A stretch of DNA of 64,000 nucleotides from Sorangium cellulosum (GCF_002950945.1 NZ_CP012673.1:3762501-3826500), one strand, 5' to 3'; positions 1 to 9,122 are shown, numbered from the stretch's first letter. Program-made: numbers and translations. Notes: generated from the letters alone by a model not told the origin.

Positions 1-165
1 CCGGCCGGATCGGCGATCGCCACGTCGGCCATCGCCGCCGCGACCGCCACGTCGGCGGCGGCCGCCGCGATCGCCAGGTCGGCCGCCGCCGCCGCGATCG
101 CCAGGTCGGCCGTCGCCTCCGCGAGCGCCGCGGTCGCCGCCGCCGCGGTCGGCGCGAACGTCGCG
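1..165 (-). repeat. Repeats encoding the Ala-rich DhaM linker
   Basis: A 19-base unit reading gcgatcgccaggtcggccg occurs at about 69-87 and again at about 98-116, with degenerate copies before and after. In the DhaM frame it encodes repeats of the type A-D-L-A-I-A-A-A. It is a low-complexity interdomain linker, not a separate element. Confidence 0.6.
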
Positions 166-620
166 GCGGCCGCCACGACGGTGGGGCGCTCGGCCTCGTC
201 GAGCTGCGCGACCTTGCTGGCGAGCGCCTGGCGCGCGTCGTCCGCGACCTCGTCGAGCGTCCCGCCCGACGCCGCCCGGACCGCGGCGAGCACCGCGCCC
301 TCCACGATCGGCGCGCCGGTGAGGCGCGTCCGCGACCGCAGCGCCGGATCCACGAGCTCGAGCGCCACCCCGGCGCTCAGGATCGCGCCGTTGAGGTCCA
401 TCAGCACGACGGCGCCGGCCGGCCCGCAGACGCGCTCGATCGCCGCGGCCACGGCGACGGCATCGGTCCCGAGCTCGGCGCCGCCCTCGCCCGCGCCCGC
501 CGCGCAGGCGATCGCGATCGTGTCGCCGGTCATCTGGCGCACCAGCGCCGCGGTGGCCTCGGCGAGCGCGCGGCTGTGCGCGACCAGGACGAGCCCCACG
601 CGGCTCGCCGCCGCGCTCAT
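1..620 (-). CDS. dhaM: PTS-dependent dihydroxyacetone kinase phosphotransferase subunit DhaM, N-terminal part (cut by window edge)
   Basis: DhaM passes phosphate from the PTS to the ADP held in DhaL, so that dihydroxyacetone is phosphorylated at the expense of PEP in the cytoplasm. Reading from the ATG at 620, the protein begins MSAAASRVGLVLVAHSRALA. The VAHS histidine is the expected phosphorylated His of the EIIA-mannose-like domain. The later segments AAGAGEGGAELGTDAV, VLMDLNGAILSA and GAPIVEGAVLAAV match the DhaM family. After about residue 145 the sequence becomes an alanine-rich linker with repeated ADLAIAAAA units. Any HPr or EI-like domains would lie outside the window. The start overlaps the dhaL stop (TGA at 617-619, ATG at 618-620), so translation is probably coupled. 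I see no stop codon in this frame within the window. Confidence 0.88.
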   Translation of the reverse strand, partial: MSAAASRVGLVLVAHSRALAEATAALVRQMTGDTIAIACAAGAGEGGAELGTDAVAVAAAIERVCGPAGAVVLMDLNGAILSAGVALELVDPALRSRTRLTGAPIVEGAVLAAVRAASGGTLDEVADDARQALASKVAQLDEAERPTVVAAAATFAPTAAAATAALAEATADLAIAAAAADLAIAAAAADVAVAAAMADVAIADPA

Positions 621-1276
621 GCTGTCGCCGTCGCGGCCAGGCTCCGCAGCAAGAGCCAGCATGACGTGGCGCCGGGGTCCTGGTGCCCAGCGCTGCGCTC
701 GCCGAGGTAGCTCGCCCGGCCCTTGCGGGCGACGAGCGGCACGGTCGCCTCGGCCCCGGCCCGCGCGGCCTCCGCGGCGCGGTCGAGCGCGCGCGCGAGC
801 GGGCCGCCCCCGCCGTCGCCCGCGGCCGCCGGCGCGCGCAGGGCGGCCTTGAGCGCGTCGACCGCCGGGCCGAGCGCGTCGACCATCGTCTTGTCGCCGG
901 GCACCGCCTTGCCGCGCCGCTGGATGCCCTCGAGGCCGGCCTCGAGGCACGCCGCGAGGGCCTCGAGGTCGAGCGCCGCGGCGCCGGCCGCCTTCACGGC
1001 GGCCTCGCGGAACAACGTGCCGTAGAGCGGCCCGCTCGCCCCGCCGACGGTCGACAGCAAGATCATCCCGACGCCGTTGAGGAGCGCGCCCACGTCGCCG
1101 CGATCGAGGCCGCCGATCCGGGCGCGCACCGCGGTGAAGCCGCGCGCCATGTTGGTCCCGTGATCGCTGTCGCCGATCGCGGCGTCGAGCTCGGTCAGAA
1201 AATTCTTCTCCTGCTCGAGCACCTCGGCCGCGCGCTCGAGCCACGCCGCGATCTGGTCGCCGCTCAAGGTCTGCAT
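617..1276 (-). CDS. dhaL: Dihydroxyacetone kinase ADP-binding subunit DhaL
   Basis: DhaL carries the bound ADP/ATP that phosphorylates dihydroxyacetone held by DhaK and is recharged by DhaM. The 219-residue protein has the family's nucleotide and Mg signature AIGDSDHGTNMARGF near residues 32-46, whose aspartates coordinate Mg. It also has the STVGGASGPLYGTLF loop and the GDKTMVDALGPA segment. Length is normal for the PTS-type subunit. It starts 3 bases after the dhaK stop and overlaps the dhaM start by 3 bases, so the three genes form one operon. The C-terminal residues after SYLGERSAGHQDPGA follow the usual ending of the family. Confidence 0.95.
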   Translation of the reverse strand: MQTLSGDQIAAWLERAAEVLEQEKNFLTELDAAIGDSDHGTNMARGFTAVRARIGGLDRGDVGALLNGVGMILLSTVGGASGPLYGTLFREAAVKAAGAAALDLEALAACLEAGLEGIQRRGKAVPGDKTMVDALGPAVDALKAALRAPAAAGDGGGGPLARALDRAAEAARAGAEATVPLVARKGRASYLGERSAGHQDPGATSCWLLLRSLAATATA

Positions 1277-1279
1277 GGC

Positions 1280-2281
1280 TCAGGCTCCCCAGCGGAGCGC
1301 CGGCGTGTGCACCGGCGCGTCCCACCAGCGGCTCATCTCCTCGTCGAGCCGGAGGAGCGTCACGGACACGCCGGCCATCTCCAGCGACGTGATGTACGGG
1401 CCGACGAGGCTGCGCGCGACGTTGAGGCCGCGCTCGCGCGCGATCGCGTGCGCCTTGCGGTAGACGACGTAGAGCTCGATGAGCGGCGTCCCGCCCATGC
1501 CGTTCACGAACAGGAGCACGTCGTCGCCCGGCTTGAACGGCAGGTCGTCGAGGACCGGCTGCATCAGGAGCTCGGCCACCCGATCCGCGGGCTCGAGCCT
1601 GGCGCGCCGGCGGCCGGGCTCGCCGTGGATGCCGATGCCGACCTCCATCTCGTCGGGGCCGAGCTCGAACGAGGGCTTGCCGGCGTGCGGCACGGTGCAG
1701 GCCGAGAGCGCGATCCCCATGCTGCGGCCCTGCGCGTTCACGCGCCGGCACAGCGCCGCGACCTCGTCGAGCGGCCGCCCCGCCTCCGCGGCGCCGCCGC
1801 AGATCTTCTCGGCGAGCACGGTCGTCCCCACGCCGCGCCGTCCGGCCGTGTACAGGCTGTCCTCGACCGCCACATCGTCGTTCACGACCACGCCCTCGAC
1901 CGGGATGTCCGCCTCGCGCGCGAGCTCGGCGGCCATTTCGAAGTTCATGACATCGCCGGTGTAGTTCTTGATGATGTGGAGCACGCCGGCGCCGCCGTCG
2001 ACCGCCCGCGTCGCTTCGAAGATCTGATCCGGCGTCGGGCTCGTGAACACGGCGCCGGGGCAGGCGGCGTCGAGCATGCCGCGGCCGACGAAGCCGCCGT
2101 GCATCGGCTCGTGCCCGCTGCCGCCGCCCGAGACGAGGGCGACCTTGCCCCGGCCCTTCGCCTGCGCCCGCGCGACGAAGGCCGGCGCGGCGTTCACCCG
2201 GAGGAGATCGGCATGGGCCAGCGCCATGCCCTCGAGCGATTCGCCGACCAGGTCGTCCGGCGCGTTGATGAGCTTCTTCAT
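1280..2281 (-). CDS. dhaK: Dihydroxyacetone kinase substrate-binding subunit DhaK
   Basis: DhaK binds dihydroxyacetone covalently through a histidine and presents it to DhaL. The 333-residue protein starts MKKLINAPDDLVGESLEG, which is the typical family start. It contains VALVSGGGSGHEPMHGGFVG near residues 45-65, KNYTGDVMNFEMA and NDDVAVEDS, and the GIGIHGEPG motif holding the hemiaminal-forming His. In-frame codons continue 20 residues upstream of the ATG at 2281, but that extension (Arg-rich, MGISCAQRR) has no family support. It is the first gene of the dhaKLM operon. No dhaR or dhaQ regulator is visible upstream. Confidence 0.95.
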   Translation of the reverse strand: MKKLINAPDDLVGESLEGMALAHADLLRVNAAPAFVARAQAKGRGKVALVSGGGSGHEPMHGGFVGRGMLDAACPGAVFTSPTPDQIFEATRAVDGGAGVLHIIKNYTGDVMNFEMAAELAREADIPVEGVVVNDDVAVEDSLYTAGRRGVGTTVLAEKICGGAAEAGRPLDEVAALCRRVNAQGRSMGIALSACTVPHAGKPSFELGPDEMEVGIGIHGEPGRRRARLEPADRVAELLMQPVLDDLPFKPGDDVLLFVNGMGGTPLIELYVVYRKAHAIARERGLNVARSLVGPYITSLEMAGVSVTLLRLDEEMSRWWDAPVHTPALRWGA

Positions 2282-2416
2282 TCGGCCCTCCGCTCCGACT
2301 CGTCTCCGTTTCGCCCGTCGCTGCGCGCAGGATATCCCCATGCCGTCGCCGGCCGCGAGAGGAGATATTTTCGCGGCGGTGCCTTACGCTGGGCCGCCGT
2401 GGATCGACTCGCACCC

Positions 2417-3199
2417 ATGCTTCGCCCCGCGGGGCGCCCCGCGGGCTTCCAGCGCTGGCGAGAGCTGCTCTTCCTCCACTGGGAGACGCCGCTCCCCGCC
2501 CTGCGCGCCGTGGTGCCGGCCGAGCTCGAGCTCGACACCTTCGAGGGCAGGGCCTACGTCGGGGTCGTCGCCTTCACCATGCGCGACGTCAGCCCGTGGT
2601 GGTCGCCGAGCGTGCCGGGGATCTCGAACTTCCATGAGCTCAACGTCCGCACCTACGTGCACGCGGGCGGCCGGGATCCGGGGGTGTGGTTCTTCAGCCT
2701 GGACGCGGCGAAGGCCCTCGCGGTGCTTGTGGCCCGGGCCGGCTGGCACCTGCCCTACCACCACGCGTCGATGGACATGGAGGCGAGGGACGGCGAGGTC
2801 CACTACCGCAGCGAGCGGCGCTGGCCCGGCCCGGTGCCCGCGCGGTTCGAGGCGCGATACCGCGTCGGCGCGCCCCTCGGCGCCGCGGCGCCCGGGACCT
2901 TCGAGCATTTCCTGGCCGAGCGGTACCTGCTCTTCGCCGCGAGCCCGCGCGGCCTGCAGGTGGGCCAGGTGCACCACGTGCCGTATCCGCTCCACCGGGC
3001 CGAGGTGATGGAGGTGGAGGAGACCGTCGTGGCCGCGGCCGGCTTGCCGGCGCCCGAGGGCGCGCCGCACGTGCTGTACAGCCCGGGGGTGGACGTGGAC
3101 GTCTACTCGCTCCGGCCCGCTGCCGCGGCCGGGGGCCGGCCCGCTGCCGCGGCCGTGGGGTCTCTCCGGCGCGTCAATGCCGCCCGAGCCAGTGGATGA
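2417..3199 (+). CDS. YqjF family (DUF2071) protein
   Basis: This 260-residue protein has the features of the YqjF/DUF2071 family. These include WRELLFLHWETPLPALRAVV near residues 13-32, GRAYVGVVAFTMRDV, the NFHELNVRTYV block near residues 73-83, and GVWFFSLDA. The family's biochemical role is not established, and I do not assign one. The ATG at 2417 is used; a GTG at 2399 in the same frame is an alternative. The last about 25 residues are low-complexity (AAAAGGRPAAAA). Its 3' end overlaps the convergent hydrolase gene by 26 bases. The opposite strand also has a long open frame here, which I treat as a shadow. Confidence 0.85.
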   Translation: MLRPAGRPAGFQRWRELLFLHWETPLPALRAVVPAELELDTFEGRAYVGVVAFTMRDVSPWWSPSVPGISNFHELNVRTYVHAGGRDPGVWFFSLDAAKALAVLVARAGWHLPYHHASMDMEARDGEVHYRSERRWPGPVPARFEARYRVGAPLGAAAPGTFEHFLAERYLLFAASPRGLQVGQVHHVPYPLHRAEVMEVEETVVAAAGLPAPEGAPHVLYSPGVDVDVYSLRPAAAAGGRPAAAAVGSLRRVNAARASG

Positions 3200-4127
3200 C
3201 CTGGGACTCCAGGCCCGGCACGGTCCCGAACCCGAGGCTCAGCGTCTGCGGGAACCCCACGTGCCCGCCGAGCCGGAGCCACTGGACCTCGAGCAGCGGC
3301 GAGCGCGGGTGCGCCTCGAGCGCGGGCAGCACCGTGTCGAGCGGCACCATCGGGTCGGCCTCCGCCGCGACGAGCAGCGACGGGACCGCCAGATCGCGCA
3401 GGCGCGGGGCGGCGCTCTCGCGGGCGTAATACACCTCCGCGCTCTCGTAGCCGAACCAGCGCGTCATGATGCGGCGGTCCCACTCGCGGATCGTGCGGAT
3501 CGCGAGCGCGTCGCGGAGCGGCAGCGGCACGGCCCGGCGCGACGCCACGGCGCTGTACATCTCCTTGAGCCCCGACATCACGTGGCGGCGGTACACCCAG
3601 CGCTCGGGCCGGTCGATGGCGGTCACCGTCCGCTCGAGATCGAGCGGCGGGCAGATGGCGGCCACGGCGCGCACGCGCGCGTCGACCGCGCCGGAGGCGG
3701 CGTACCGGAGGGCGATGTGCCCGCCGAGCGAGTAGCCGAGCACGAGCACACGCTCGTACCGATCGAGCTCGGGGGAGGTGACGGCGGCGTGCAGATCGGA
3801 GAACAGGCCGGCGTGGTAGATGCCGGCCCCGTCGCCCCCAGCGCCGCGCAGGTTGAGGCGCAGGCACGCGAGCCCGGCGCGCTCGGCCCGCGCGGCGGCC
3901 TCCATCACATAGTGGCTCTCGACCGTCCCGCCGAGGCCGTGGACGACGACGAGGAGCGAGCGCGTGTCGTCCCGGTGGCGGATCTTGCCGAGCAGCCGGA
4001 CGGGGCCGTCCGTGGCGTCGTCGACGTGGACCGTGAAGGGCGAGGACGGGGGGAGCGGCGGGGCGAGGATCTGATGCTTGATCCAGGGAGCGATCGTCCA
4101 GAAGTGGCCGTGGAGGATGCGCTGCAT
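3174..4127 (-). CDS. YheT-like alpha/beta hydrolase
   Basis: This is a 317-residue alpha/beta-hydrolase of the YheT/ABHD1-3-like type. The start WTIAPWIKHQ resembles the family's N-terminus. LLVVVHGLGGTVESHY near residues 58-73 is the oxyanion-hole strand and LRLNLRGAG follows. GYSLGGHIAL near residues 130-139 is the nucleophile elbow with the catalytic Ser. AAEADPMVPLDTV supplies the likely Asp, and LRLGGHVGF the likely His. The substrate is unknown; the family hydrolyses short-chain or lipid esters. It lies 50 bases downstream of the Cys-repeat lipoprotein gene on the same strand, so co-transcription is possible. It converges with and overlaps the DUF2071 gene. Confidence 0.9.
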   Translation of the reverse strand: MQRILHGHFWTIAPWIKHQILAPPLPPSSPFTVHVDDATDGPVRLLGKIRHRDDTRSLLVVVHGLGGTVESHYVMEAAARAERAGLACLRLNLRGAGGDGAGIYHAGLFSDLHAAVTSPELDRYERVLVLGYSLGGHIALRYAASGAVDARVRAVAAICPPLDLERTVTAIDRPERWVYRRHVMSGLKEMYSAVASRRAVPLPLRDALAIRTIREWDRRIMTRWFGYESAEVYYARESAAPRLRDLAVPSLLVAAEADPMVPLDTVLPALEAHPRSPLLEVQWLRLGGHVGFPQTLSLGFGTVPGLESQVIHWLGRH

Positions 4128-4177
4128 CGCGTCGTACGTACCACGAGCAGCGCTCCTTTTCTATTTGCCGCGCGCGC

Positions 4178-5959
4178 TCACGGGCACGTGGCGCCCACGC
4201 CGGCGCAGTCGATCGGGCACTCTTCGCAGTACATGCAGGTGGTGAGCTCGCGGTAGAGCGCGGCGCCGGCCGGGTTCCTCGTCGCGCAGTCCTGCCGGCA
4301 GGCGTCCGTCCCGCACACGACGTAGCAGTCGATGAAATCCACGCAGGCCTCGCTGTCGCCGCAGGCCCCGAGCTCGTCCTCGCAGTTGCCCACGAGCGCG
4401 CACCCGAGGCACCCCGAGCGGTCGTCGCCGCAGGCGCCAGAGCCGTCGCACGTCGGCGGCGGGACGGCCCGCCGGACGTTGAGCGTGAACGCGCCCGACC
4501 TGGTGTCGGAGCCGTCGACCACGGCCACGACCGTCTGCCCCGCGGCGAGCGTCACCGTGACCTCCGACTGCTCGACCGTCGTGTCGTCGTTGCACGCGAG
4601 CTGCGGCCCGCCGCACGTCGCGTCGTGGATGTGGAGGACCGTGTTGAACGAGGAGCCGAACGTGTCGAACACGTAGTCGCCGGCGACCGGGGCCGTGAAC
4701 GTGTACCCCGCGTCGGAGGCGGTCGACGACAGCGGGCAGTCCGCCGTCACCGTCGGCCGCACGCTGTTGGGCCGGCCGGCCGTGTTGCCGGTGATCGTCT
4801 GCGGCACCGTGGAGGTGAGCTCGCCCGCCGGGCAGCTCGGCGCGCTGGCGCGCGTGATCTCCAGCTCGAAGGCGCCGGTCTCGCCGTCCGCGCCGTCGAC
4901 CACGATGTACACGGTCTGGCCCGCCCCGAGGTCCTGCGTGACGCGCGCCGCGCCCGGATCGGCGTTGCAGGCGAGCTCGGAGCAGCCCGCCGCGTCGAGC
5001 AGCGCGACGACGGTGTTGTAACCGGACCTGCTGGTGTCGAAGGAGTAGACGCCCGCGGTGGCCGCCGTGAACGAGAAGATGCGCTCGTTCGCGCTCGTGG
5101 CCACGCAGGAGGGGGAGTACGTGCTCGGCGCGCCGATGGTCGAGCTGTTCACGAACTGGGGCACGGTGCGGCCGAGGTCCTGGCCCGGGCTCACCGTGCA
5201 CGCGCACGCGCCGGCCTGGCAGACCTGCATGGCGCCGCACGCTTCGTCGCAGCCGCCGCAGTGCGCCGAGCTCGTCTGGACGTCGACGCAGGCCTCGCCG
5301 CAGGCGGTGAGCCCGGATCCGCAGCCGTCCTCACACTCGCCGGCCTCGCAGGTCTGCCCCTCGGCGCACGGCTCACCGCAGCCGCCGCAGTGCTGCTCGT
5401 CGACCGCGGTGTCGACGCACGCCCGGTCGCAGTTGGTGAGCCCCTCGGAGCACTCGCCGTTCTGGCAGGCGCCGGCCTCGCACGTCTGGCCCTCGTCACA
5501 CGCGCTGCCGCACTCGCCGCAGTTCGCCGGATCCGAGGCGGTGTCGACGCACCCGCCGTCGCACTCGGCCTGCCCCTCGGGACAGCCGGCCGCCTGGCAT
5601 TCGCCGGCCACGCACGTCTCGCCGTCCTCGCAGGCGGCGCCACAGCTGCCGCAGTTCGCCTCCTCGGTCTCGAGGTCGACGCACTCGCCGCCGCACGACG
5701 TCTGGCCGTCGTCACAGCCGGGAGCGCAGACGCCGGCGCTGCAGGTCTCTCCGCTCGCGCACGTCGTGCCGCACGTGCCGCAGTGGCTCGGGTCCGTGCT
5801 CGCGTCGACGCAGACGCCGTCGCATTGCGTTCTCGGGGCCTCGCACGCGGGCGTGGTGGTGCCGCCGTCCGAGCACGCCGGCGCGACGAGCGCCGCCGCG
5901 GCGAGCCAGAGCAGGGTGTATGACGGCGCGATCCTGATGCGCGAACTCAGCTTTTCCAT
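4178..5959 (-). CDS. Secreted Cys-rich-repeat lipoprotein with two PPC-like domains
   Basis: The 593-residue protein starts MEKLSSRIRIAPSYTLLWLA. A hydrophobic segment follows, ending in VAPAC, so it is probably a lipoprotein or at least secreted. Residues about 40-255 contain five Cys-rich repeats of the form C..G.CVD...D..HCG.CG..C..G.TC..G.C, about 43 residues each. Residues about 256-490 hold two beta-rich domains that resemble pre-peptidase C-terminal domains (EERIFSFTAATAGVYSFDT and DAGYTFTAPVAGDYVFDT). The last 80 residues are again rich in cysteine pairs. The start at 5959 is preceded by a GGGAAGG ribosome site; a longer frame upstream lacks one. Its job is unknown. The repeat style is common in myxobacterial surface proteins, and disulfides in the envelope are likely. 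Confidence 0.82.
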   Translation of the reverse strand: MEKLSSRIRIAPSYTLLWLAAAALVAPACSDGGTTTPACEAPRTQCDGVCVDASTDPSHCGTCGTTCASGETCSAGVCAPGCDDGQTSCGGECVDLETEEANCGSCGAACEDGETCVAGECQAAGCPEGQAECDGGCVDTASDPANCGECGSACDEGQTCEAGACQNGECSEGLTNCDRACVDTAVDEQHCGGCGEPCAEGQTCEAGECEDGCGSGLTACGEACVDVQTSSAHCGGCDEACGAMQVCQAGACACTVSPGQDLGRTVPQFVNSSTIGAPSTYSPSCVATSANERIFSFTAATAGVYSFDTSRSGYNTVVALLDAAGCSELACNADPGAARVTQDLGAGQTVYIVVDGADGETGAFELEITRASAPSCPAGELTSTVPQTITGNTAGRPNSVRPTVTADCPLSSTASDAGYTFTAPVAGDYVFDTFGSSFNTVLHIHDATCGGPQLACNDDTTVEQSEVTVTLAAGQTVVAVVDGSDTRSGAFTLNVRRAVPPPTCDGSGACGDDRSGCLGCALVGNCEDELGACGDSEACVDFIDCYVVCGTDACRQDCATRNPAGAALYRELTTCMYCEECPIDCAGVGATCP

Positions 5960-6125
5960 GAACCTTCCCTCGGCAGAGCAGCGCTGCCGGCGACGGGGAT
6001 CGTAGCGAGGAGCTCCCGGTGAGGATACGCCGATGGGCTTCCACGCTGTCAATCCTCGCGGCGGCGCCGCGCGACTCGTGACGGGGGCGCGCGCGTCAGG
6101 CTCACGTCGCTGTCGTCCGCTCGCC

Positions 6126-7268
6126 TTACATCATGTCCTCGGCGCGCCGCGCCGCCGGCGACGCCGTGCCGTGACGCGTCGAGGTCGGCAGGAACTGGAG
6201 CAGCGTGAGCGCCTCGGCGATGTCGTCCTGGCTGACGAGGCCCAGGTACCTCTCCCCGTCGTACACCGCGACCACCGGCGTGTTCTTCTCGGACATGAGC
6301 CGCAGCACCTCGTCGAGCGAGCGATCCGCGTCCACCCGGACGACGTCGCGTCGCATGATGCCTGCCACGTAGGCGTTCCCCCCACCTCCGGCGAGCGCGC
6401 GGACCACGTCGGCGCGCGTCAGCACGCCGATCGGCGCGGCGTCGAGCAGGACCGCGAAGTCGGTCTGGTAGGTCGTGAGGATGTGCTCGGCGGCGTCGCT
6501 CACGCGATCGCAGGGCGACAGGACGATCGCGCGGCGGTTGTAAGCGCGCCCGACCGGGACGCCGCCGAGGATCGAGGTCGCGCGCTCCGCCGTGCGCTCC
6601 TGCGTGGCGCCGAGGAACACGAACACCGAGATCAAGGCGAGCACGAGGTGGCCCGAGAGCACGGCGCCGGCGAACAGCAGGACGGCGATGGCCTGCCCGA
6701 TCGAGGCGGCCGCGGCCGTCGCGCGCGCGGGGCCGATCGCCATGGCGAGCCCGGCCCGGAGCACACGCCCGCCGTCGAGGGGCAGGGCGGGGATCATGTT
6801 GAACACCGCGAGCGCCACGTTGGCGCCGAGGAGCCAGACGACCGCCGTCCCCAGCGAGGGGACCGCGTCCGGGCCGATGGCGGGCAGACCCGACAGCAGG
6901 CCGAACGACGCGCTCACGATGAGCAGCACGGCGGCCAGGACGACGTTCACCGCGGGGCCGGCGAGCGCGATGAGCAGCTCGTGGAGCGGCTTCTTCGGGC
7001 GGCCCGTGAGCATCGCGACGCCGCCGATGGGCAGGAGCACGATCTCGCGCACCGCGAGCCCGAAGCGCCTCGCCACGAGGCTGTGACCGAGCTCGTGCAT
7101 CGCCACGCAGGCGAAGAGCGCCAGCGTCAGCGCGACGCCGAACAGCGCGCCCCGGCCCCCGTGGTGGGCGCTCCACTGGAACGCCCCGAGCGCGACGATG
7201 AGGCCGAACGTCGCGTGCACGTTGACATCGATCCCGGCGACCCGGGCGACCCTGAATGACCACTTCAT
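6126..7268 (-). CDS. Site-2 protease family metalloprotease with CBS domains
   Basis: This is an intramembrane zinc protease of the M50/S2P class, 380 residues. The HELGH zinc motif lies near residue 59 (CVAMHELGHSLVARRFG). The second catalytic motif is NMIPALPLDGGRVLRAGL near residues 157-174, where the Asp of LDGG is the third zinc ligand. Several hydrophobic segments surround both. The C-terminal third, from about residue 240, carries a pair of CBS modules, which in this subfamily bind adenosyl nucleotides and modulate activity. The ATG at 7268 follows a CAGGAG ribosome site. About 138 further in-frame codons upstream are not coding in style. The substrate is unknown, and no sigma or anti-sigma gene is adjacent. 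Confidence 0.92.
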   Translation of the reverse strand: MKWSFRVARVAGIDVNVHATFGLIVALGAFQWSAHHGGRGALFGVALTLALFACVAMHELGHSLVARRFGLAVREIVLLPIGGVAMLTGRPKKPLHELLIALAGPAVNVVLAAVLLIVSASFGLLSGLPAIGPDAVPSLGTAVVWLLGANVALAVFNMIPALPLDGGRVLRAGLAMAIGPARATAAAASIGQAIAVLLFAGAVLSGHLVLALISVFVFLGATQERTAERATSILGGVPVGRAYNRRAIVLSPCDRVSDAAEHILTTYQTDFAVLLDAAPIGVLTRADVVRALAGGGGNAYVAGIMRRDVVRVDADRSLDEVLRLMSEKNTPVVAVYDGERYLGLVSQDDIAEALTLLQFLPTSTRHGTASPAARRAEDMM

Positions 7269-7628
7269 GGTGTCTCGCTCCTGGAGGCGCGCGAGCGGCG
7301 CTTCTGGAGCGGGAGATGCCGGCGACCCCACGCGCTGGGCGGTGCCGCCCGGCTCGCTCGGTCGAGAAACCTCTCGATGCCTGCTCGACGATCCTCGATG
7401 TCCCTTCAAGCAACGGCTGTACCCGTTTATTCGCCGTCGCGATGCGGGCGAGGGGGCACGCCGCCGCGGCGTCGCGCCGCAGCGGGGCATTTCGCACCGG
7501 GCAAGATGGGCCGCGGCGGCGGCGCGTGTAGGCGCGGAGACAGCCGGGGAAACCAGCCGGAGAGGCGGCGATTGCCCGGGCCGCGGCGCCAGTCTACGAC
7601 GGGCCGGGCGCGCGACCGAGGGCCTGCC
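7269..7628. other. Divergent intergenic region between the S2P protease and the POT transporter
   Basis: This 360-base stretch separates two genes reading away from each other and must hold both promoters. I see no convincing gene, tRNA or hairpin terminator. GAGGG a few bases before the ATG at 7629 is the likely ribosome site for the transporter. The protease's ribosome site is at its left edge. Confidence 0.5.
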
Positions 7629-9039
7629 ATGACACGAACGCGAACCGCTGCGAGCTCGTTCCCCCCCGCAGATCAAGTACATCATCGGAAACGAGGCGTG
7701 CGAGCGCTTCAGCTTCTACGGCATGAAGAACATCTTAACGTTCTTCATGATCAACTACATGCTGCTTCACAAGCATGTGGCGAGCGCCAACTACCACCTG
7801 TTCGTGAGCGCCTGTTATCTGTTCCCGCTCCTCGGGGGCTTCCTGTCCGATCGTTTCCTCGGCAAGTACCGGACGATCCTCTGGCTCTCCCTCGTCTACT
7901 GCGCAGGTCACGCCTGCCTCGCGATCTTCGAGAATAGCCCGACCGGCTTCTACGTGGGGCTCGGGCTCATCGCCCTCGGCTCGGGCGGGATCAAGCCCTG
8001 CGTCTCGGCCCACGTCGGGGATCAGTTCACCGAGGAGAACAAACACCTCGTCAAGAACGTGTTCGCGCTCTTCTACTGGATCATCAACTTCGGCTCGTTC
8101 TTCGCCTCGGCGCTGATCCCGAAGACGCTGGAGTGGTTCGGGCCGACGGTGGCGTTCGGGATCCCGGGCGCGCTCATGCTCATCGCGACGGTCGTGTTCT
8201 GGCTGGGCCGCGACAGGTATGTCCACGTGCCGCCGACCGGCAAGAACCCCCACGCGTTCCTGCGCGTCCTCTGGGACGCGCTGCGGGGCCGGCGCGCCGG
8301 CGCGCCGGCGGCCGGGCGCGGGCACTTCCTCGACGCGGCGCGGGGGAGGCACCCCGAGGGCGCGGTCGAGGGCGCCAAGGCCGTCCTGCGGCTGATGACG
8401 ATCTTCGCCCCCGTCCCGGTGTTCTGGGCGCTGTTCGACCAGAAGGGGTCCACCTGGGTGGTCCAGGCGACCCGCATGGACCTCGAGGTCCTCGGGCGCA
8501 CGCTCGCGCCCGCGCAGATCATGGCGCTGAACCCGCTCCTCGTGATGCTGATCATCCCCTTCAACACGATGATCCTCTACCCGGCGCTCGAGCGGCGCGG
8601 GGTCCGGCTCACGGCGCTCGGCCGCATGACGGCGGGCATGGCGATCGCCGGGCTCTCGTTCGTCGCCGTCGCCGCCATCGAGGCCGCGATGACCTCCGGC
8701 GATCGGCTCAGCGTGCTCTGGCAGGCCGGGCCCTACGTGCTCATCACGTTCGCCGAGGTGCTGGTGTCCACCACCGGCCTCGAGTTCGCCTACTCCCAGG
8801 CCCCGCGCGAGATGAAGAGCACGATCATGAGCGTGTGGAACACGACGGTGGCGGTCGGCAACCTGATCACCGCCGGCGTCGCGGCGCTCAACGTCTTCAC
8901 GGGCGCGATGCAGTTCCTCTTCTTCGCGGCGCTGATCCTGATCGCCGCCCTCGTCTTCGGGCTCCTCGCGCGGCGCTACGTGGTCGTCGACTACTTCCAG
9001 CGGGCGCCCGCCGCGGCGCCCCCTCTCGCGGCTCCATGA
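7629..9039 (+). CDS. POT-family proton-dependent peptide transporter, apparent +1 frameshift near its start
   Basis: This is a proton-coupled oligopeptide transporter (MFS, POT/PTR2) of the inner membrane. The long frame from ATG 7723 to 9039 gives 438 residues with many membrane segments: LFVSACYLFPLLGGFLSDRF, GLIALGSGGIKPCVSAHVGD (the POT signature) and FALFYWIINFGSFFA. Family proteins start earlier with a segment like PQIKYIIGNEACERFSFYGM. That segment is encoded just upstream in the same frame (about 7666-7725), but this frame has a stop at 7630 and no ATG, GTG or TTG before 7723. The ATG at 7629, preceded by GAGGG, is in another frame. Reading the C7 run at 7661-7667 as C6 would join them. 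I therefore see either a sequencing error, a true frameshift, or an internal start losing the first membrane helix. Confidence 0.85.
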
Positions 9040-9122
9040 CACGCGCCCGCGCGGCGCTGTGACGCGGCGCGCGGCGCCTCGCTCCTGCCCGGCGGCCCCG
9101 GTCGGTCCCGGGCGGCCGCGGC

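Noticed and set aside
683..2416. Very long plus-strand open frame running through the dhaKLM region into the DUF2071 gene
   Set aside because: It lies opposite dhaL and dhaK, whose family motifs are unmistakable. The plus-strand translation is Arg/His/Glu-rich shadow sequence typical of high-GC antisense frames. Only its 3' part from 2417 is a gene.
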